Source of the DNA: Crotalaria pallida
Lineage: Eukaryota; Streptophyta; Magnoliopsida; Fabales; Fabaceae
Assembly (NCBI GenBank): GCA_037953625.1
Contig: CM075656.1
Coordinates: 86,695,001 to 86,759,000 of the forward strand
Length of the DNA stretch: 64,000 bases
Reading direction: 5' to 3'
Below the pieces are notes generated by a model. It saw only the letters and a list, made by a program, of their open reading frames with translations, was not told the origin of the DNA and did not search any database. A program made the translations under genes and the position numbers. Within the stretch, counting starts at the first letter, position 1; every line of letters starts with the position of its first letter. This document shows, one piece after another, positions 35,701 through 46,339 of this stretch.

Positions 35701-37308
35701 CTAACTCTTATTATTATGTGGTAAAGTTGGGATGCTTTGTTCATTCCTAAAGAAATTCCCAGGATCAACCTTGGTCTTTATTTGCACCAACCTATCGAAG
35801 TTATCCTTGAAATACTCCACTCCATAAACTTTACCTTCATCATAGCTGTGCTTACCATTGTGGTTGATGCCCAAGTCAAGGTCCTTATAATTGAAAAAAG
35901 CCTCTCTTGGGTTCTTGGACACAAAAGGAGTCATGTATTCATGAAGCTTCCTTGTCAAGTTAATGTAGTAATCTGCCACCTCTTTTCCTGGCTGGTTCCA
36001 ATTTGCTTGGTATTGTACCTTCCATAAGCGCCCTGCCCTATGAGGGAAAGGAACTTCTGTTGATGGAACCTCAGCCATTTTTCCACCATAGGGATTGAAA
36101 TATAATATTGCATCCACCAACTCAATCATCTTCTTCCAAATCCCTTCCAAACCCTCTTTGGAAATTGGTTCCTTCACATAGTCAGATTTTCTTTTCAAGT
36201 AGTTGAGTGATTGTGGTTGTCTATCAAGCAAAATCTCAACCGGTGTTGTAATGTTAATATTTGTCCAAAACAACACTGATTGAAGCCAGCTTGTTTCAAT
36301 GCAATCTGATTGCTTCAAACCCAATTGAGGAAATGTTTCATTCAATAAGGAAACAAGACTTTTTGAATCACCAAGGTATAAGGCTATAAATGTAGCCCTT
36401 ACCGTTTTCGTTCCATTTCGCGTACCATTGACCACATCAATGATAAGCCTTATGAAGAGGTCATTGTCAACATTAGGTGCAACATGTTGCCAATTATAAA
36501 CTATGTCCGTTGCATTTTCCTCGAGCGTCCTCCTAACTTGGAAGACAGTTACATTCTCGGGGACTCGAACTAGTTTTATTTTGTAGGACAAGACAACGCC
36601 AAAGCTAGCACCACCACCACCTCTAATGGCCCAAAATAGATCTTCTCCCATTGATTCTCTATCAAGCAATCTACCTTGAACATCAATTATTTGTGCATCA
36701 ATGACATTATCCACAGTGAGACCATATTTTCTCATCATGTTGCCATATCCACCACCACTTATGTGACCTCCTACACCAACAGTGGGACAAACCCCTGCAG
36801 GGAAACCATGAATTTTGCTTTTCTCAGCAATTCTATAGTAAACTTCACCAAGTGTTGCACCGGCTTGGACCGAAGCGGTCTCGTTTTCTATGTCAACCTC
36901 GATGGCTCTAAGGTTGAACATGTCAAGGATGAAAAATGGTACCTCGGCCACATATGAGACACCCTCATAGTCATGGCCGCCGCTTCGGATTTTCATCTGC
37001 AAGTTGTGCTTTTGTGCACAGACAATTGCTGCTTGTACATGAGAGACATGCAATGCAGTGATTATAAGGTAGGGTTTTCTTGTAGTGGAAGTGTTGAAAC
37101 GAAGGTTTCTAATGTAGGCTTGTAATACTGAAGAGAATGATGTATTTTTTGGTGTGAAAATTGCTGAAGTTATGGGGTGAGAGGGCTCAGCATGGTTTAC
37201 AAGGCAATGAATAAAAGTGTTGTTGGATGAATTTGACGCTGAAGCTAGCAATGGTAGAGAAAGTAACACAAAAAAGGGAAGTAAAGATAATATTATTCTA
37301 CCCATCAT
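35701..37308 (-). CDS. Berberine-bridge-enzyme-like FAD-linked oxidoreductase (complete, intronless)
   Basis: 535 residues, the normal family length, in one exon. The N-terminus (MMGRIILSLLPFFVLLSLPL) is a signal peptide, so the enzyme is probably apoplastic or vacuolar. The FAD-binding PCMH domain follows, with the covalent His in RSGGHDYEGVSY (about residues 113-124) and the covalent Cys in GVCPTVGVGGHISGGGYG (about 175-192), predicting bicovalent FAD. The C-terminal BBE domain has FFNYKDLDLGIN. Several N-glycosylation sequons are present (NNTF, NVTV, NGTK, NITT). Family members oxidise alcohols, sugars, monolignols or alkaloids, reducing oxygen or another acceptor. Which substrate applies here cannot be read from the sequence. 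The pseudogene at 17150-18769 is a close paralogue in the same orientation, with both LTR elements between them. Confidence 0.95.
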   Translation of the reverse strand: MMGRIILSLLPFFVLLSLPLLASASNSSNNTFIHCLVNHAEPSHPITSAIFTPKNTSFSSVLQAYIRNLRFNTSTTRKPYLIITALHVSHVQAAIVCAQKHNLQMKIRSGGHDYEGVSYVAEVPFFILDMFNLRAIEVDIENETASVQAGATLGEVYYRIAEKSKIHGFPAGVCPTVGVGGHISGGGYGNMMRKYGLTVDNVIDAQIIDVQGRLLDRESMGEDLFWAIRGGGGASFGVVLSYKIKLVRVPENVTVFQVRRTLEENATDIVYNWQHVAPNVDNDLFIRLIIDVVNGTRNGTKTVRATFIALYLGDSKSLVSLLNETFPQLGLKQSDCIETSWLQSVLFWTNINITTPVEILLDRQPQSLNYLKRKSDYVKEPISKEGLEGIWKKMIELVDAILYFNPYGGKMAEVPSTEVPFPHRAGRLWKVQYQANWNQPGKEVADYYINLTRKLHEYMTPFVSKNPREAFFNYKDLDLGINHNGKHSYDEGKVYGVEYFKDNFDRLVQIKTKVDPGNFFRNEQSIPTLPHNNKS

Positions 37309-37393
37309 TTTTTGGCTTATCTTAAAATGTTTATGTTTTTAACGAATATAAGAGGATTTTTAGTGAGTATTAGTGGGCAAGATCTGCATTGGA

Positions 37394-37402
37394 ATATATA
37401 AT
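37394..37402 (-). promoter_or_regulatory. Probable TATA box of the BBE-like gene, with CCAAT nearby
   Basis: ATTATATATT on the minus strand lies about 90 bp upstream of the start codon, with ATTGG/CCAAT immediately upstream of it (37406-37412). Spacing and composition are those of a plant core promoter. Confidence 0.5.
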
Positions 37403-37581
37403 GATCCAATTGGGAGCACGACTTATTAAAGAATGCATGAAATAAAATAATGTGAATTCGGTTTAGGTTACCTCACAATTTGACCACAGAATTTTCATTA
37501 GAGAAACAAATAGATAACGTAATGTATAACATAATCATTCTTAGACTTTGTAAAATATAAGATAGTCAATATTTTCAATCC

Positions 37582-37769
37582 TGAACCAATGGGATTGGTC
37601 AAGTGGTAGCTCATGTGGTTTCTTAACCAATTGGGTTCGAGTTCGAGCCTTTGGTATGGAACAACCCTTACTGGGAGACCCCTACTGTCGCTTAGTGCGA
37701 GCTCAGTTAGGTCGGATCGAATGAGTCAGATTCTGGATAAACCAGATCCAGTTACTGGTGTAAAAAAAA
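37582..37769 (+). mobile_element. tRNA-derived SINE, family B, copy 1
   Basis: Box A-like TGGTCAAGTGGTAGC and box B GGGTTCGAGTTCGAGCC lie near the 5' end. The 3' end is TGGTGT plus an A-run. A 13-bp duplication ATATTTTCAATCC flanks it (37569-37581 and 37770-37782). Confidence 0.88.
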
Positions 37770-37782
37770 ATATTTTCAATCC

Positions 37783-38307
37783 GGAAGTTGATCTCCCTAA
37801 TAAGATGCATGATTTATTTTTCGAATTAAGTTGCCATCTCTTCGTGCGGGTGACTTCTGGAGCTGTGGGCTCTGGTGGAAAATTCAAATAAAAGTATAAA
37901 ACACACCTTGCTCATTCTTGGTTTCGCATTATTTTGTTTATCTCTTAGTCATATATATACGTATGTTAGAATATGAGTTTGATTTGAATTTTTTAAGTTT
38001 TAACAGCGTAAGTTGATGATTAGAGATTATTTAAGAGTCGCGTGTAAGTTATGGCAATAATAATAGAGATCAGATTGCCTTCACTTATGAAGATGGGATG
38101 AGAAAACGATGGACCCCAGAAATAAAGTAAACAATAGTAATCCATGGTACAAATCATCAAGGAGTAAGTAGAAATTATACACGAAAATAGTTTTTCCTAG
38201 GCAAACTGAACTAACAAGGAGTAATTATATATACATATGAATATCTAATGACATTGTAAAGAAAACTTCGCATTCTCCAAGCCAAGGCCCACATAAACGC
38301 TATTTTT
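37783..38307. other. Intergenic DNA between SINEs
   Basis: No gene or bounded element recognised. Confidence 0.5.
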
Positions 38308-38491
38308 TTGTGTACACCAAGGGTATCTCTCAGCCGACAGCCGAAGACTAATTCCCTCCGAGGCGTAGAGATCACCGAAGTGGGTTTTGACTCTACCAAC
38401 AAAGCCTTTTCCATGCCCACGACTGAGATCGAACCCTGACATCATGCTTAAGGAACCCAGCTATCTACCAACTGTGCTGGGGTTTGTTAGT
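38308..38491 (-). mobile_element. tRNA-derived SINE, family D, copy 1
   Basis: On the minus strand it begins with an A box (CACAGTTGGTAGATAGCTGG) and has the B box GGGTTCGATCTC. Its body matches 42508-42632 (TTTGTTGGTAGAG, then ACCCACTT, ATTAGTCTTCGG and ATACCCTTGGTG). A 9-bp repeat GCTATTTTT flanks it (38299-38307 and 38492-38500). Confidence 0.8.
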
Positions 38492-38937
38492 GCTATTTTT
38501 ATTATTGTTGTTAATGGACTTGTGTATTTATAATATTGTTTTTCTGTACACTTTAGTCAGAATCGCAGGTGTCCCCAATAACACCTTTAATAATATCGAA
38601 GAACCCTTGAGACTAATCATGCACAAGGTCGCGTTCCTATGTCTCTCACAACGGGGAAGTTAACGTTGGTGTATTTATAACATTGTTTAAGTAATACAAT
38701 AATGTAAACATTTTTTCTATCTTAATGCACCCTATACATGGAATAAGGGAATATAAATAGTATGTAAAATTGTATTGGAGAACTAAATAATAGTTTTTTA
38801 ATTCATTTAATACATTAGTTTTCCAAAAAAACACTTACTTTTTAATGTTTAATTAACTTATGCACGTGAATATTTTTTCTGTGGCTACAAGTCCATTAAC
38901 AACACCTACTTTTTCTGTGGCAACAAACTCACCATAT
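38492..38937. other. Intergenic DNA
   Basis: No gene seen. At 38915-38933 it carries TGTGGCAACAAACTCACCA, which recurs within the inverted duplication just to the right. Confidence 0.5.
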
Positions 38938-39297
38938 ACTCCACAATCAGATGCAAACCACAAAACTAGTTCTGAATAGCATTACTTTGTCATCTTCGAA
39001 AACCTCCGCAACCATGCATGGATTACGTCCTGTTGCCATCTCTGTTAAATCTCACGAACCATGGAGTTTTCCGTGGCAACAAACTCACCAAATAAAGAAG
39101 GAGCGGTGATAAAAAAAAAAAAAAAAAGATATTTCAATTTCTTTTTGTGTTAAAAAATTATTGAGGAAGGAGCAGTGATAAACCAAGGAGCAGCCGATCT
39201 CGTGCAACACCTAATTCAATTTTATTTTCATGTTGAATGGGGATTCAGATTTAATGATGTTTTTTTACTAAAAAAAAGGTTTTGTAATTTTTTAATA
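38938..39297 (+). repeat. Inverted duplication, left arm
   Basis: About 360 bp matching the reverse complement of 47558-47913 with roughly nine differences, mostly single bases and A-run lengths. It contains CCATGCATGGATTACGTCCT and ends in AATTTTTTAATA. The arms are 8.3 kb apart. No transposon terminus was recognised at its ends. Confidence 0.9.
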
Positions 39298-40193
39298 GGC
39301 TTATTTATGGTTTTGGTCCCTAAGTTCAACGTGTTTCGGTAAAAAAAAAAAAAATCCTTGTTTGTCAATACATGCATGCACTGATTTGAGTTTTCTTTGG
39401 ATAAGGCATGCCGTGATCTGAGTTGATCCATACATTCTAATTTCTAACGTGTTATTCAAAATTTCAAATTAGCCGGAATTTCCATAATAATTTAACTATC
39501 GTAGTCAAATCAATTGCCTCGGCGAGTGTCCATTCATTAACACAAACTAATTTGAATACATACTTCATTTCAATTTAAACGTGCTACAACTTTTTTTAAA
39601 TTTGTTCTAAATTATTTATTATTTTAAAATATAAAAAAAAACATTAATGATTTTTCTCTTATTTCATTTCTGAATTTATCATTTCCAAACACATGTAAGA
39701 TAAATAATTATTAATATGGTATGAATAATTATAGTAAAATTTATGAAATGTTTTTGAAAATTTATTTTGTGATAAAAATTTATGGTATTTTGATTATTGT
39801 AGTCCTATTTAATTATTATTGAAGAGATGGCAAAATATTGGAAGTGAAAAAATAACTAAATAATAATATAGTTGAAAAAAATAATATTAATTAAATATTA
39901 AATTTATAAAAAAATTATTTCGTTCTTATTTATTTATAAGTCACATTTAACAGAAACACATTGATCAAGTGAGCAGTTAATTCTTTTTTTTTAATCTATC
40001 AATTTTACCCTTTTATTTCTTTTTTTTTGATAATCCCTTTTATTTCTTTTATTTGCATTACTTCTTTTAACGGAAATTAAACTTAATTAATAAAAACACT
40101 CATTAAATAGAGGTAGTTTACGAAAAAAATTAATATCTCCTGGAAAATATAAAATAACTTACATTAAAAAAATTATTCTAAAATGTAACCTAG
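39298..40193. other. AT-rich intergenic DNA with a degenerate Stowaway-like MITE
   Basis: About 39915-40190 resembles Stowaway family 1 (TTCTTATTTATTTATAAGTCACATTT at the left, ATTATTCTAAAATGTAAC at the right), but its ends are eroded. No gene seen. Confidence 0.4.
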
Positions 40194-40216
40194 CTAGCTA
40201 GATATTGAGAAGTACT

Positions 40217-40331
40217 TTTTTTTTTTTTTTAATTGTAGCATATTTTATTAGATAGAAACATCTGCTTCATCAGATAGAATAATATGCATAATGTCTTGGG
40301 GCATATCATCTATCCACACAAAATTAAAAGC
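40217..40331 (-). mobile_element. Small poly(A)-tailed retro-insertion (possible truncated LINE end)
   Basis: A 115-bp insert starts with a T-run, i.e. an A-tail on the minus strand. It is flanked by a perfect 23-bp direct repeat containing CTAGATATTGAGAAGTACT (40194-40216 and 40332-40354). The insert is too short to classify. Confidence 0.65.
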
Positions 40332-40729
40332 CTAGCTAGATATTGAGAAGTACTAATACTTACCAAATGAAAGGAAAAAACTTAAAAGAATAATAAACGA
40401 ACGGAGCATATCGTAGAGTTGGTCAGAGCTTCTTAAATTAATAAAACTCCGCTAGCAAGTTATTTACGGATTGATGAGATCGTGATCAGGAAAGTTGACT
40501 TAATTAAACACGTAATGGAACAATGATGTTATCTCGACTTATTAACAGGATTCGATACTACTCGTTTGCAATCTTATACGTATTTTTAAAAAAATAAACA
40601 TTATTGATTAGTATCCTATCCATACATTATTGTATAGGAGATTTGCTATACATTACTTTAATAAAATAAAAGTGGAAAATTGACACAGGAAAATATATTT
40701 AAAATATTAGTATAAAAGTTTGTTGAAAA

Positions 40730-41095
40730 TGTATAATGGTTAAGAGAGTATTCTAAAGGCATAGAATGATCTAGGAATATGTATTAGGACATATAAGAAC
40801 CTTTAGAATGATCCTAAATAATGTTTGGTGCCCCAAGGGATGTAGAAGATGAATCATGAGTCCTCAGAGGCTCTAACAAGTGTAGAATGATTAAGAGAGT
40901 ATTCTAAATGCTTAGAATGGTCTAAAAATGTGTATTAAGACATAAAAAAAACCTTTAGAATGATCCTAAACAATGTTTGGTGCCTCAAGGAACGTAAAGG
41001 GTGAATCATGAGTCTTTAGAAGCTCTAACAAGTGTAGAATGCTGGTTAAGAGAGTATTCTAAATGCTTAGAATGATCTAGGAATGTGTATTAGGA
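40730..41095. repeat. Tandem repeat, unit about 153 bp, about 2.4 copies
   Basis: The phrase TAAGAGAGTATTCTAAA recurs at 40741, 40892 and 41047. The units share CTTTAGAATGATCCTAAA, TGTTTGGTGCC and GCTCTAACAAGTGTAGAATG. Copies differ at roughly one base in ten. Confidence 0.88.
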
Positions 41096-41744
41096 TAAAA
41101 TTAGTTTATAGCTATTAGCTTATAATTTGTAGCTGTGAATTGTGAAACTAGTGGAGAGTTGTAAGTTTGTAATTACGAGCTTGTAGCGGTTTAGTTTACT
41201 ATTTGAAATAGTATTGTTCCATAAAAATCTAACTTTTAAAATAGCTAAAAGTTATTAAATGATCGAAAAGGACATAGAACACTATATTATTAATATTTTA
41301 TTATTTTAATTTATTCATTTTGGTTTTTATCTACTAAAAATTAAATAGTTAATTAATTAATTAATCAATAAACATTACCACTTTGTTAAAGGGTTAGGAG
41401 TAGAATGAAATAGTCTGAATAGAGATAGAGTGCATGTGAACAATTATTTGTATATTAGGGTATGTAAATAGTTTTGAATTTTTTTTTTTATGATGTAATT
41501 GGTTTATCAATTCTTAAAAGCTTATTTAATTTCTTGAAAGAAGTTACATACTTGAAATAGTTTTTAAAAATTAGCTTTCAAATAAAAGCTACAAGCTCAT
41601 TTTTTAAAAGTTATAAATTTTTTTAATTTGTGTTCATGGAATATAACTAATAACTTATTGTCTATATCATATTTATAAATTTTTGAGATTGACTTATCAT
41701 ATTTAGGTTTCTTAAACTAGCAAAATCCTTTGAATATTTACGGG
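41096..41744. other. AT-rich intergenic DNA
   Basis: No gene or bounded element recognised. Confidence 0.5.
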
Positions 41745-41758
41745 TTGAAAGACATTTT

Positions 41759-41944
41759 TTTTACACCAACCGGTATCCGGATCTGGTTTATCCAGAATCC
41801 GACTCATTCGGTCTGACCCAGCCAAGCTCGCACTAATTGGTAGGGGTCTCCCAGCGAAAGTTGCTCCATATTCAAGGCTCGAACTCGATACAAGTTGGTT
41901 AAGTGACCAAGTGAGTTACTACCTGACTAATTCATGTTGATAGT
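41759..41944 (-). mobile_element. tRNA-derived SINE, family B, copy 2
   Basis: It is the reverse complement of the 37582 copy: a T-run, ACACCAAC, then TGGTTTATCCAGAATCCGAC, with box B as GGCTCGAACTCGA. A 14-bp duplication TTGAAAGACATTTT flanks it (41745-41758 and 41945-41958). Confidence 0.88.
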
Positions 41945-42267
41945 TTGAAAGACATTTTGAATATTTAAAAATGAACAGTTTTGTTCTATTCATATCTTTT
42001 TGTAGGTGAACGAATCATACCATTTTTGTTGAAAAATTAAGCATTTGGTCTAACTTTTTTGTCCCTCAACACTCCCACCAATTTGTAATGCAAAAAGGCA
42101 AATGCTAACCGGCGGGAAGTAAAAGAAATGATGTTTTTATATTTCAAGAAGCTTTGATTTTGTTTTTCAATATAACTTTACTTATTTTGTATCTTTTAAC
42201 AAATATTACACTTGTTAGTAAGATTCTTAAAAAAAAAATAAAAAAAAAACCTAAAATTATTAAGTAA

Positions 42268-42440
42268 TTTGGTTTGTACCCTAATATCCGGTCTACTGGG
42301 CCGACTAATCCAATTCGAGGGGGATCCAGGGGTTAAGATTTTATTCATCTCCCAACGTTGTTGCGGAGGATCGAACCGTAGTTCGCCCTACCAAGTGCAG
42401 CCCCTGACACCTGACACCACTGCACCAACAACTTGTTGGT
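42268..42440 (-). mobile_element. tRNA-derived SINE, family C, copy 1
   Basis: On the minus strand it has box A TTGGTGCAGTGGTGTCAGG and box B GGTTCGATCCTCC, and ends with GGGTACAAACC. A 14-bp duplication AAATTATTAAGTAA flanks it (42254-42267 and 42441-42454). Confidence 0.9.
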
Positions 42441-42507
42441 AAATTATTAAGTAAAGTTGATTATGTGCCATTAATATTTTCAAATTCATAAAAATAAAAA
42501 AATTAAA

Positions 42508-42632
42508 CTATCCATGCCGTGGGTATAGAAAAGACTTTGTTGGTAGAGACAAAACCCACTTAGATGACCTCTACGTCTTGGATATGATTAGTCTTCGGAT
42601 ATCGGCCAGAGAATACCCTTGGTGGAAAAAAA
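42508..42632 (+). mobile_element. SINE family D, copy 2, 5'-truncated
   Basis: It matches the body and 3' end of the 38308 copy in the opposite orientation and ends in an A-run. The pol III boxes are missing. No clear target duplication. Confidence 0.7.
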
Positions 42633-42786
42633 ACACTCTATTATCTAAAATGTTCTTAATTAATGTTGAGAATTGTATTTAAAAAAAAAAAGTAGTTGAA
42701 ATATTGAAAATAAAACAGATATTTAATGTGAGTAATTTTGAAATAAAAAATTTGATTTTTATAGAATTAGTTAATTTTTCTTATCA

Positions 42787-43938
42787 TCAACATATTATAA
42801 AATAGAAGAAGTTGAGGACATTTTTGTCATTTTCATTTTCCCTCCTTCATCCTTGTTTTTCCCCCCAAATTTGTTTGTCCGTGCATCGCACGGGAATAAA
42901 TATTTATCTTAAGTTATTTTTAGTAAAGTTTTATTAGTACAATTTGGATTACACATAAATATAAAAATTGCCCGCAAACATGCAATTTTCATTTCGATAT
43001 TATTACAATTTGCACGGGTTATTAATGATCTTTTCAAAAGGAAATAATTTGAATCAAATATTGACATAAAAAATATATAATGCCTAAACGACCCGTCATA
43101 TGATAATTAACCAGAAAAAAACGAATATAATGTAATTTCAGAAATTCTAATACAAACAAGTCATAATATAGGCAAATTGGTATTAAAGATTTAAACAGAA
43201 CATCATTATGAATAATAAATTTTGGGTACAACGAAAAAAACGGATATATAAGTATTAAAGATGAGCTATAATTTGGTATAATGATTTAGCTTAATACAAT
43301 CAAATATTATTCAGTCATGAATTCAAATTTTAAAAAAAAAATCCAAAAATTTATACAATATGTTGCAATTTAAATTGTGAAAAATAATGATGCATTATTT
43401 TATACTTTAGACAATATACTTATTTACAATTATGAAGTTCTAATACAAGCAAATAATTTGAAAATTCGAATATTATAAACACGAATTAATTAAAAGTGTG
43501 AAAACAGGTCTTATATTTTGGGACAGATGTAATAATAATAATAATAATAATGATGATATATATGGTAAAAAAAATAGCTGTATTTGGACTTGCAAAACGA
43601 ATTACTAACAAAATGCATTTGGAATGATGAATTAAATAAAACAAAAATCAAAATGAGTTGAATTTTTTTTTAAATATAAGAAATTATGTTGTTAATTAAA
43701 ATTAGAAATCGCATAGTTGATACATTGTTAGTTAATTTTTATTAATGAAAAAGTTGGTAGCTGAAACTAGATTCAAAGGTTAATGTTTATGATTATTCAT
43801 TTCTAAATACATGTAAAAGATTTTTATAAAAGTTCATATTAACTTATTATTTAAAAAGACATAATTCCAAAATCTATAATCAAATTTTTTTCAAAAAATA
43901 AAAAATAAACCCGTGCAATGCACGGGTAAAATTACTAG
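42787..43938 (+). mobile_element. Non-autonomous Helitron (3' end clear, 5' end approximate)
   Basis: The 3' end shows the Helitron hallmark: a short hairpin ACCCGTGCAATGCACGGGT (43909-43927, 8-bp stem) a few bases before CTAG (43935-43938), followed by T. A similar hairpin, CCGTGCATCGCACGG, occurs near 42880. The 5' end is placed at a TC preceded by A (TCAACATATTATAAAATAG), as Helitrons start with TC after A. No Rep/helicase coding sequence is inside, and the intervening 1 kb is AT-rich without exons. Confidence 0.6.
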
Positions 43939-44179
43939 TATTTTAAATTTATGGTACTTGATAAGCAACTAAAAGGAGATAAAAACCATTAGAAAATGCA
44001 TTTTTTGAGATTCTCGAAAGAAGAATAAATGTTAACTTGTGATTATTTAATATGCCCTCAAGACCCTATTTTTTTTTCTTCTAACAATCTGGAGGGAGAA
44101 CTCAATTAATTACTTTATGGACGAATTCTAAAAGTATCTACAGAGGGGAGGGGTTGAACATGCAAAAGTGTATACTATA
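43939..44179. other. Short AT-rich spacer
   Basis: Nothing recognised. Confidence 0.5.
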
Positions 44180-44453
44180 CTTCCTCTGGTACTATTTATA
44201 AGGCATACTTAACCATAACACACAGATCAAAGAGGATAGTTAAGTTTCTTGAAACTTTAAAAAAATACTTCAACATTACAATCTCAACTTCTTAACTCGC
44301 ATTGAGAATTTCACAATGTATTACTTCACATTAATGGGCAAAGGGCAAATAAGAAAAAATAGCAATAAATGCCTCCTAGAAAATACAAAGTGACTTATAA
44401 ATAGGACCAAAGAATCCTTCTAGAATGTAACTTATAAATAGGACCGGATGGAT
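44180..44453. mobile_element. Stowaway-like MITE, family 1, inverted relative to 19180
   Basis: The ends are CTTCCTCTGGTACTATTTAT and ATAGGACCGGATGGAT, with TA on each side. The interior matches the 19180 element in reverse. Confidence 0.85.
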
Positions 44454-44652
44454 TACATTAAAAAGTTAAAACAATTGCATTTTAACAAATCTTAAACAGT
44501 GATTTAACCATACGACTATATTGATTAAATGTTTTGTTACTTGTTAGGGATGTTTTAAGTAAGAGAAATTAAAGGCCGGCTCACATTTATGACATAGACA
44601 TACTTAGCCACGACAGTGCACATGTTAACCTTGATTAAAACCATGAATAATA

Positions 44653-44925
44653 CTCCCTCCGGTCCTATTTATAAGACCCTTTTAGGGTTTTTATTTTGGT
44701 CCTATTTATAAGACCCTTTTCCAATTTTCAATAACATTTAATTACTTCCTTCCACTAACACCCCTATAAAGTCAACACTTTTTAGAGTTCCAATAATAAT
44801 TATAGGGGTAGTTTTGAAAAAGTATATCAAATTTTCACATTTCCAATGCCACTAACAAATTTATCCACTCTCCTTGGTGGGAGTGAAAAACCCCAAAAGG
44901 GTCTTATAAATAGGACCGGAGGGAG
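44653..44925. mobile_element. Stowaway-like MITE, family 2
   Basis: Near-perfect ends CTCCCTCCGGTCCTATTTAT and ATAAATAGGACCGGAGGGAG with TA on both sides. The left arm repeats TCCTATTTATAAGACCCTTT twice. Confidence 0.92.
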
Positions 44926-44944
44926 TAATATGTAAAATTTTATA

Positions 44945-45234
44945 CTCCCTCCGTCCCTTAATATAGGGCACCATTTTGGTAAAATTGATGTCCCTTTTTA
45001 TAAGTCATTTTAGAATATCTAGGTAATACTAAAGAGTTTATTCCAAATACACCCCTCATAATTGCATAGGGGTGATAGGGTAATAATTACAATAGAGAGA
45101 GAAATGAATAGAGTTGTAAAGTTTTAAATAGGGGTAACCTTTGAATGACAATATATTTTTTTGATAAATTTGAGAGTAATAATTATTTTTCTTAGTCTGT
45201 AAAAATGACTTATATTAAGGTACATAAGAAATAG
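44945..45234. mobile_element. Stowaway-like MITE, family 3
   Basis: Left end CTCCCTCCGTCCCTTAATAT preceded by TA. The right end is degenerate (TTATATTAAGGTACATAAG then TA). It sits 19 bp from the preceding MITE. Confidence 0.75.
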
Positions 45235-45579
45235 TAATTAACATATATTCAAGAGGAGGGGTCGGTCAAGGTCCATCTGCTCTTGTTCTTAATTAGCCTG
45301 CTACTACTTAGCTTGAGTTTGTTTTCCGGTTGAAAAGATCCCACACCACGATTATCAAGAGTAGTAGTTTACGAGAAAATACACTTTTAATTATTGACAC
45401 AAAAATAAACATGTGATTAGGGTGTTTCTATCTCTTCAATTCATTTTAAGCTTATTTAATTTTTAGATCCTTGAATGTTGAAGATAATTTGAATTTGGTT
45501 CTTTATTTTATTTTGATATTGTTTCATTTTTAAATGTTTTAAAAATTTGGTTTTGTTCCCTCTCGTTAGAATTATTTTA

Positions 45580-46100
45580 GGCTTAATTATGTTAAAGTCC
45601 TTAAAGTTTGAGATACTTTTGCTAGATACTTTTATTCTTTTTTTTTTCAATGTCTGACTCCCTGAAATTACTTCTGAGTTTATCATTTATCCCTACTACC
45701 AATTCTGACCAATTTTGCCGACATGTAACATCGGAATCCCAATCAGACGCAGGAAGTTGGTCATGTGGTGTCAAGTGATGTTACACCGGCGAAGACGAAC
45801 TCTCTCTTCAATTTTTTTTTTCTTTTTTTTATTTAACTAAAAATATAAAAATATAGTTTTTTAGTTTTTTAAATTTTTTAAAAAAAGGAACTTCGACTAC
45901 GGGGCACCAAATGCTTAACCTCCTGTATCTGATCAGGATTCTGATGTTACATGTCAGCAAAATTGGTCAGAATTGGTAGTAGGGGTATATGACAAACTCA
46001 GAAGTAACTTCGGGGAGTCAAACATTGGAAGAAAAAAAAAAGAATAAAAGTATTTAACAAAAGTATCCCAAAATTTAGGAACTTATGACATAATTAAGCC
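45580..46100. mobile_element. Mutator-type MITE with about 200-bp inverted arms
   Basis: Left GGCTTAATTATG and right CATAATTAAGCC begin arms that stay complementary through GATACTTTTG/CAAAAGTATC and beyond. The 9-bp flanks are ATTATTTTA and ATTTTTTTA, one mismatch, as expected for a Mutator-type target duplication. No coding sequence. Confidence 0.8.
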
Positions 46101-46339
46101 ATTTTTTTATTAAGTGCTTGTGTGACAAACGGCATGCCACAAGAAAAAGTCTATGGTTGGAAGGCTTGTTCCTGACACTAACATTTTTTTCCAAAAAATT
46201 ATATTTTCAGGTTCTTCGTCCTATCCATGAATCCAAAAAATCATATATCAAGAGGAGTAAAAGATTTATCTTGCATTACTTTGAATACAACAAGCATTTG
46301 ATGGTGGGGTATTTTCAAAATCTAGACCCTATTCGGGGG

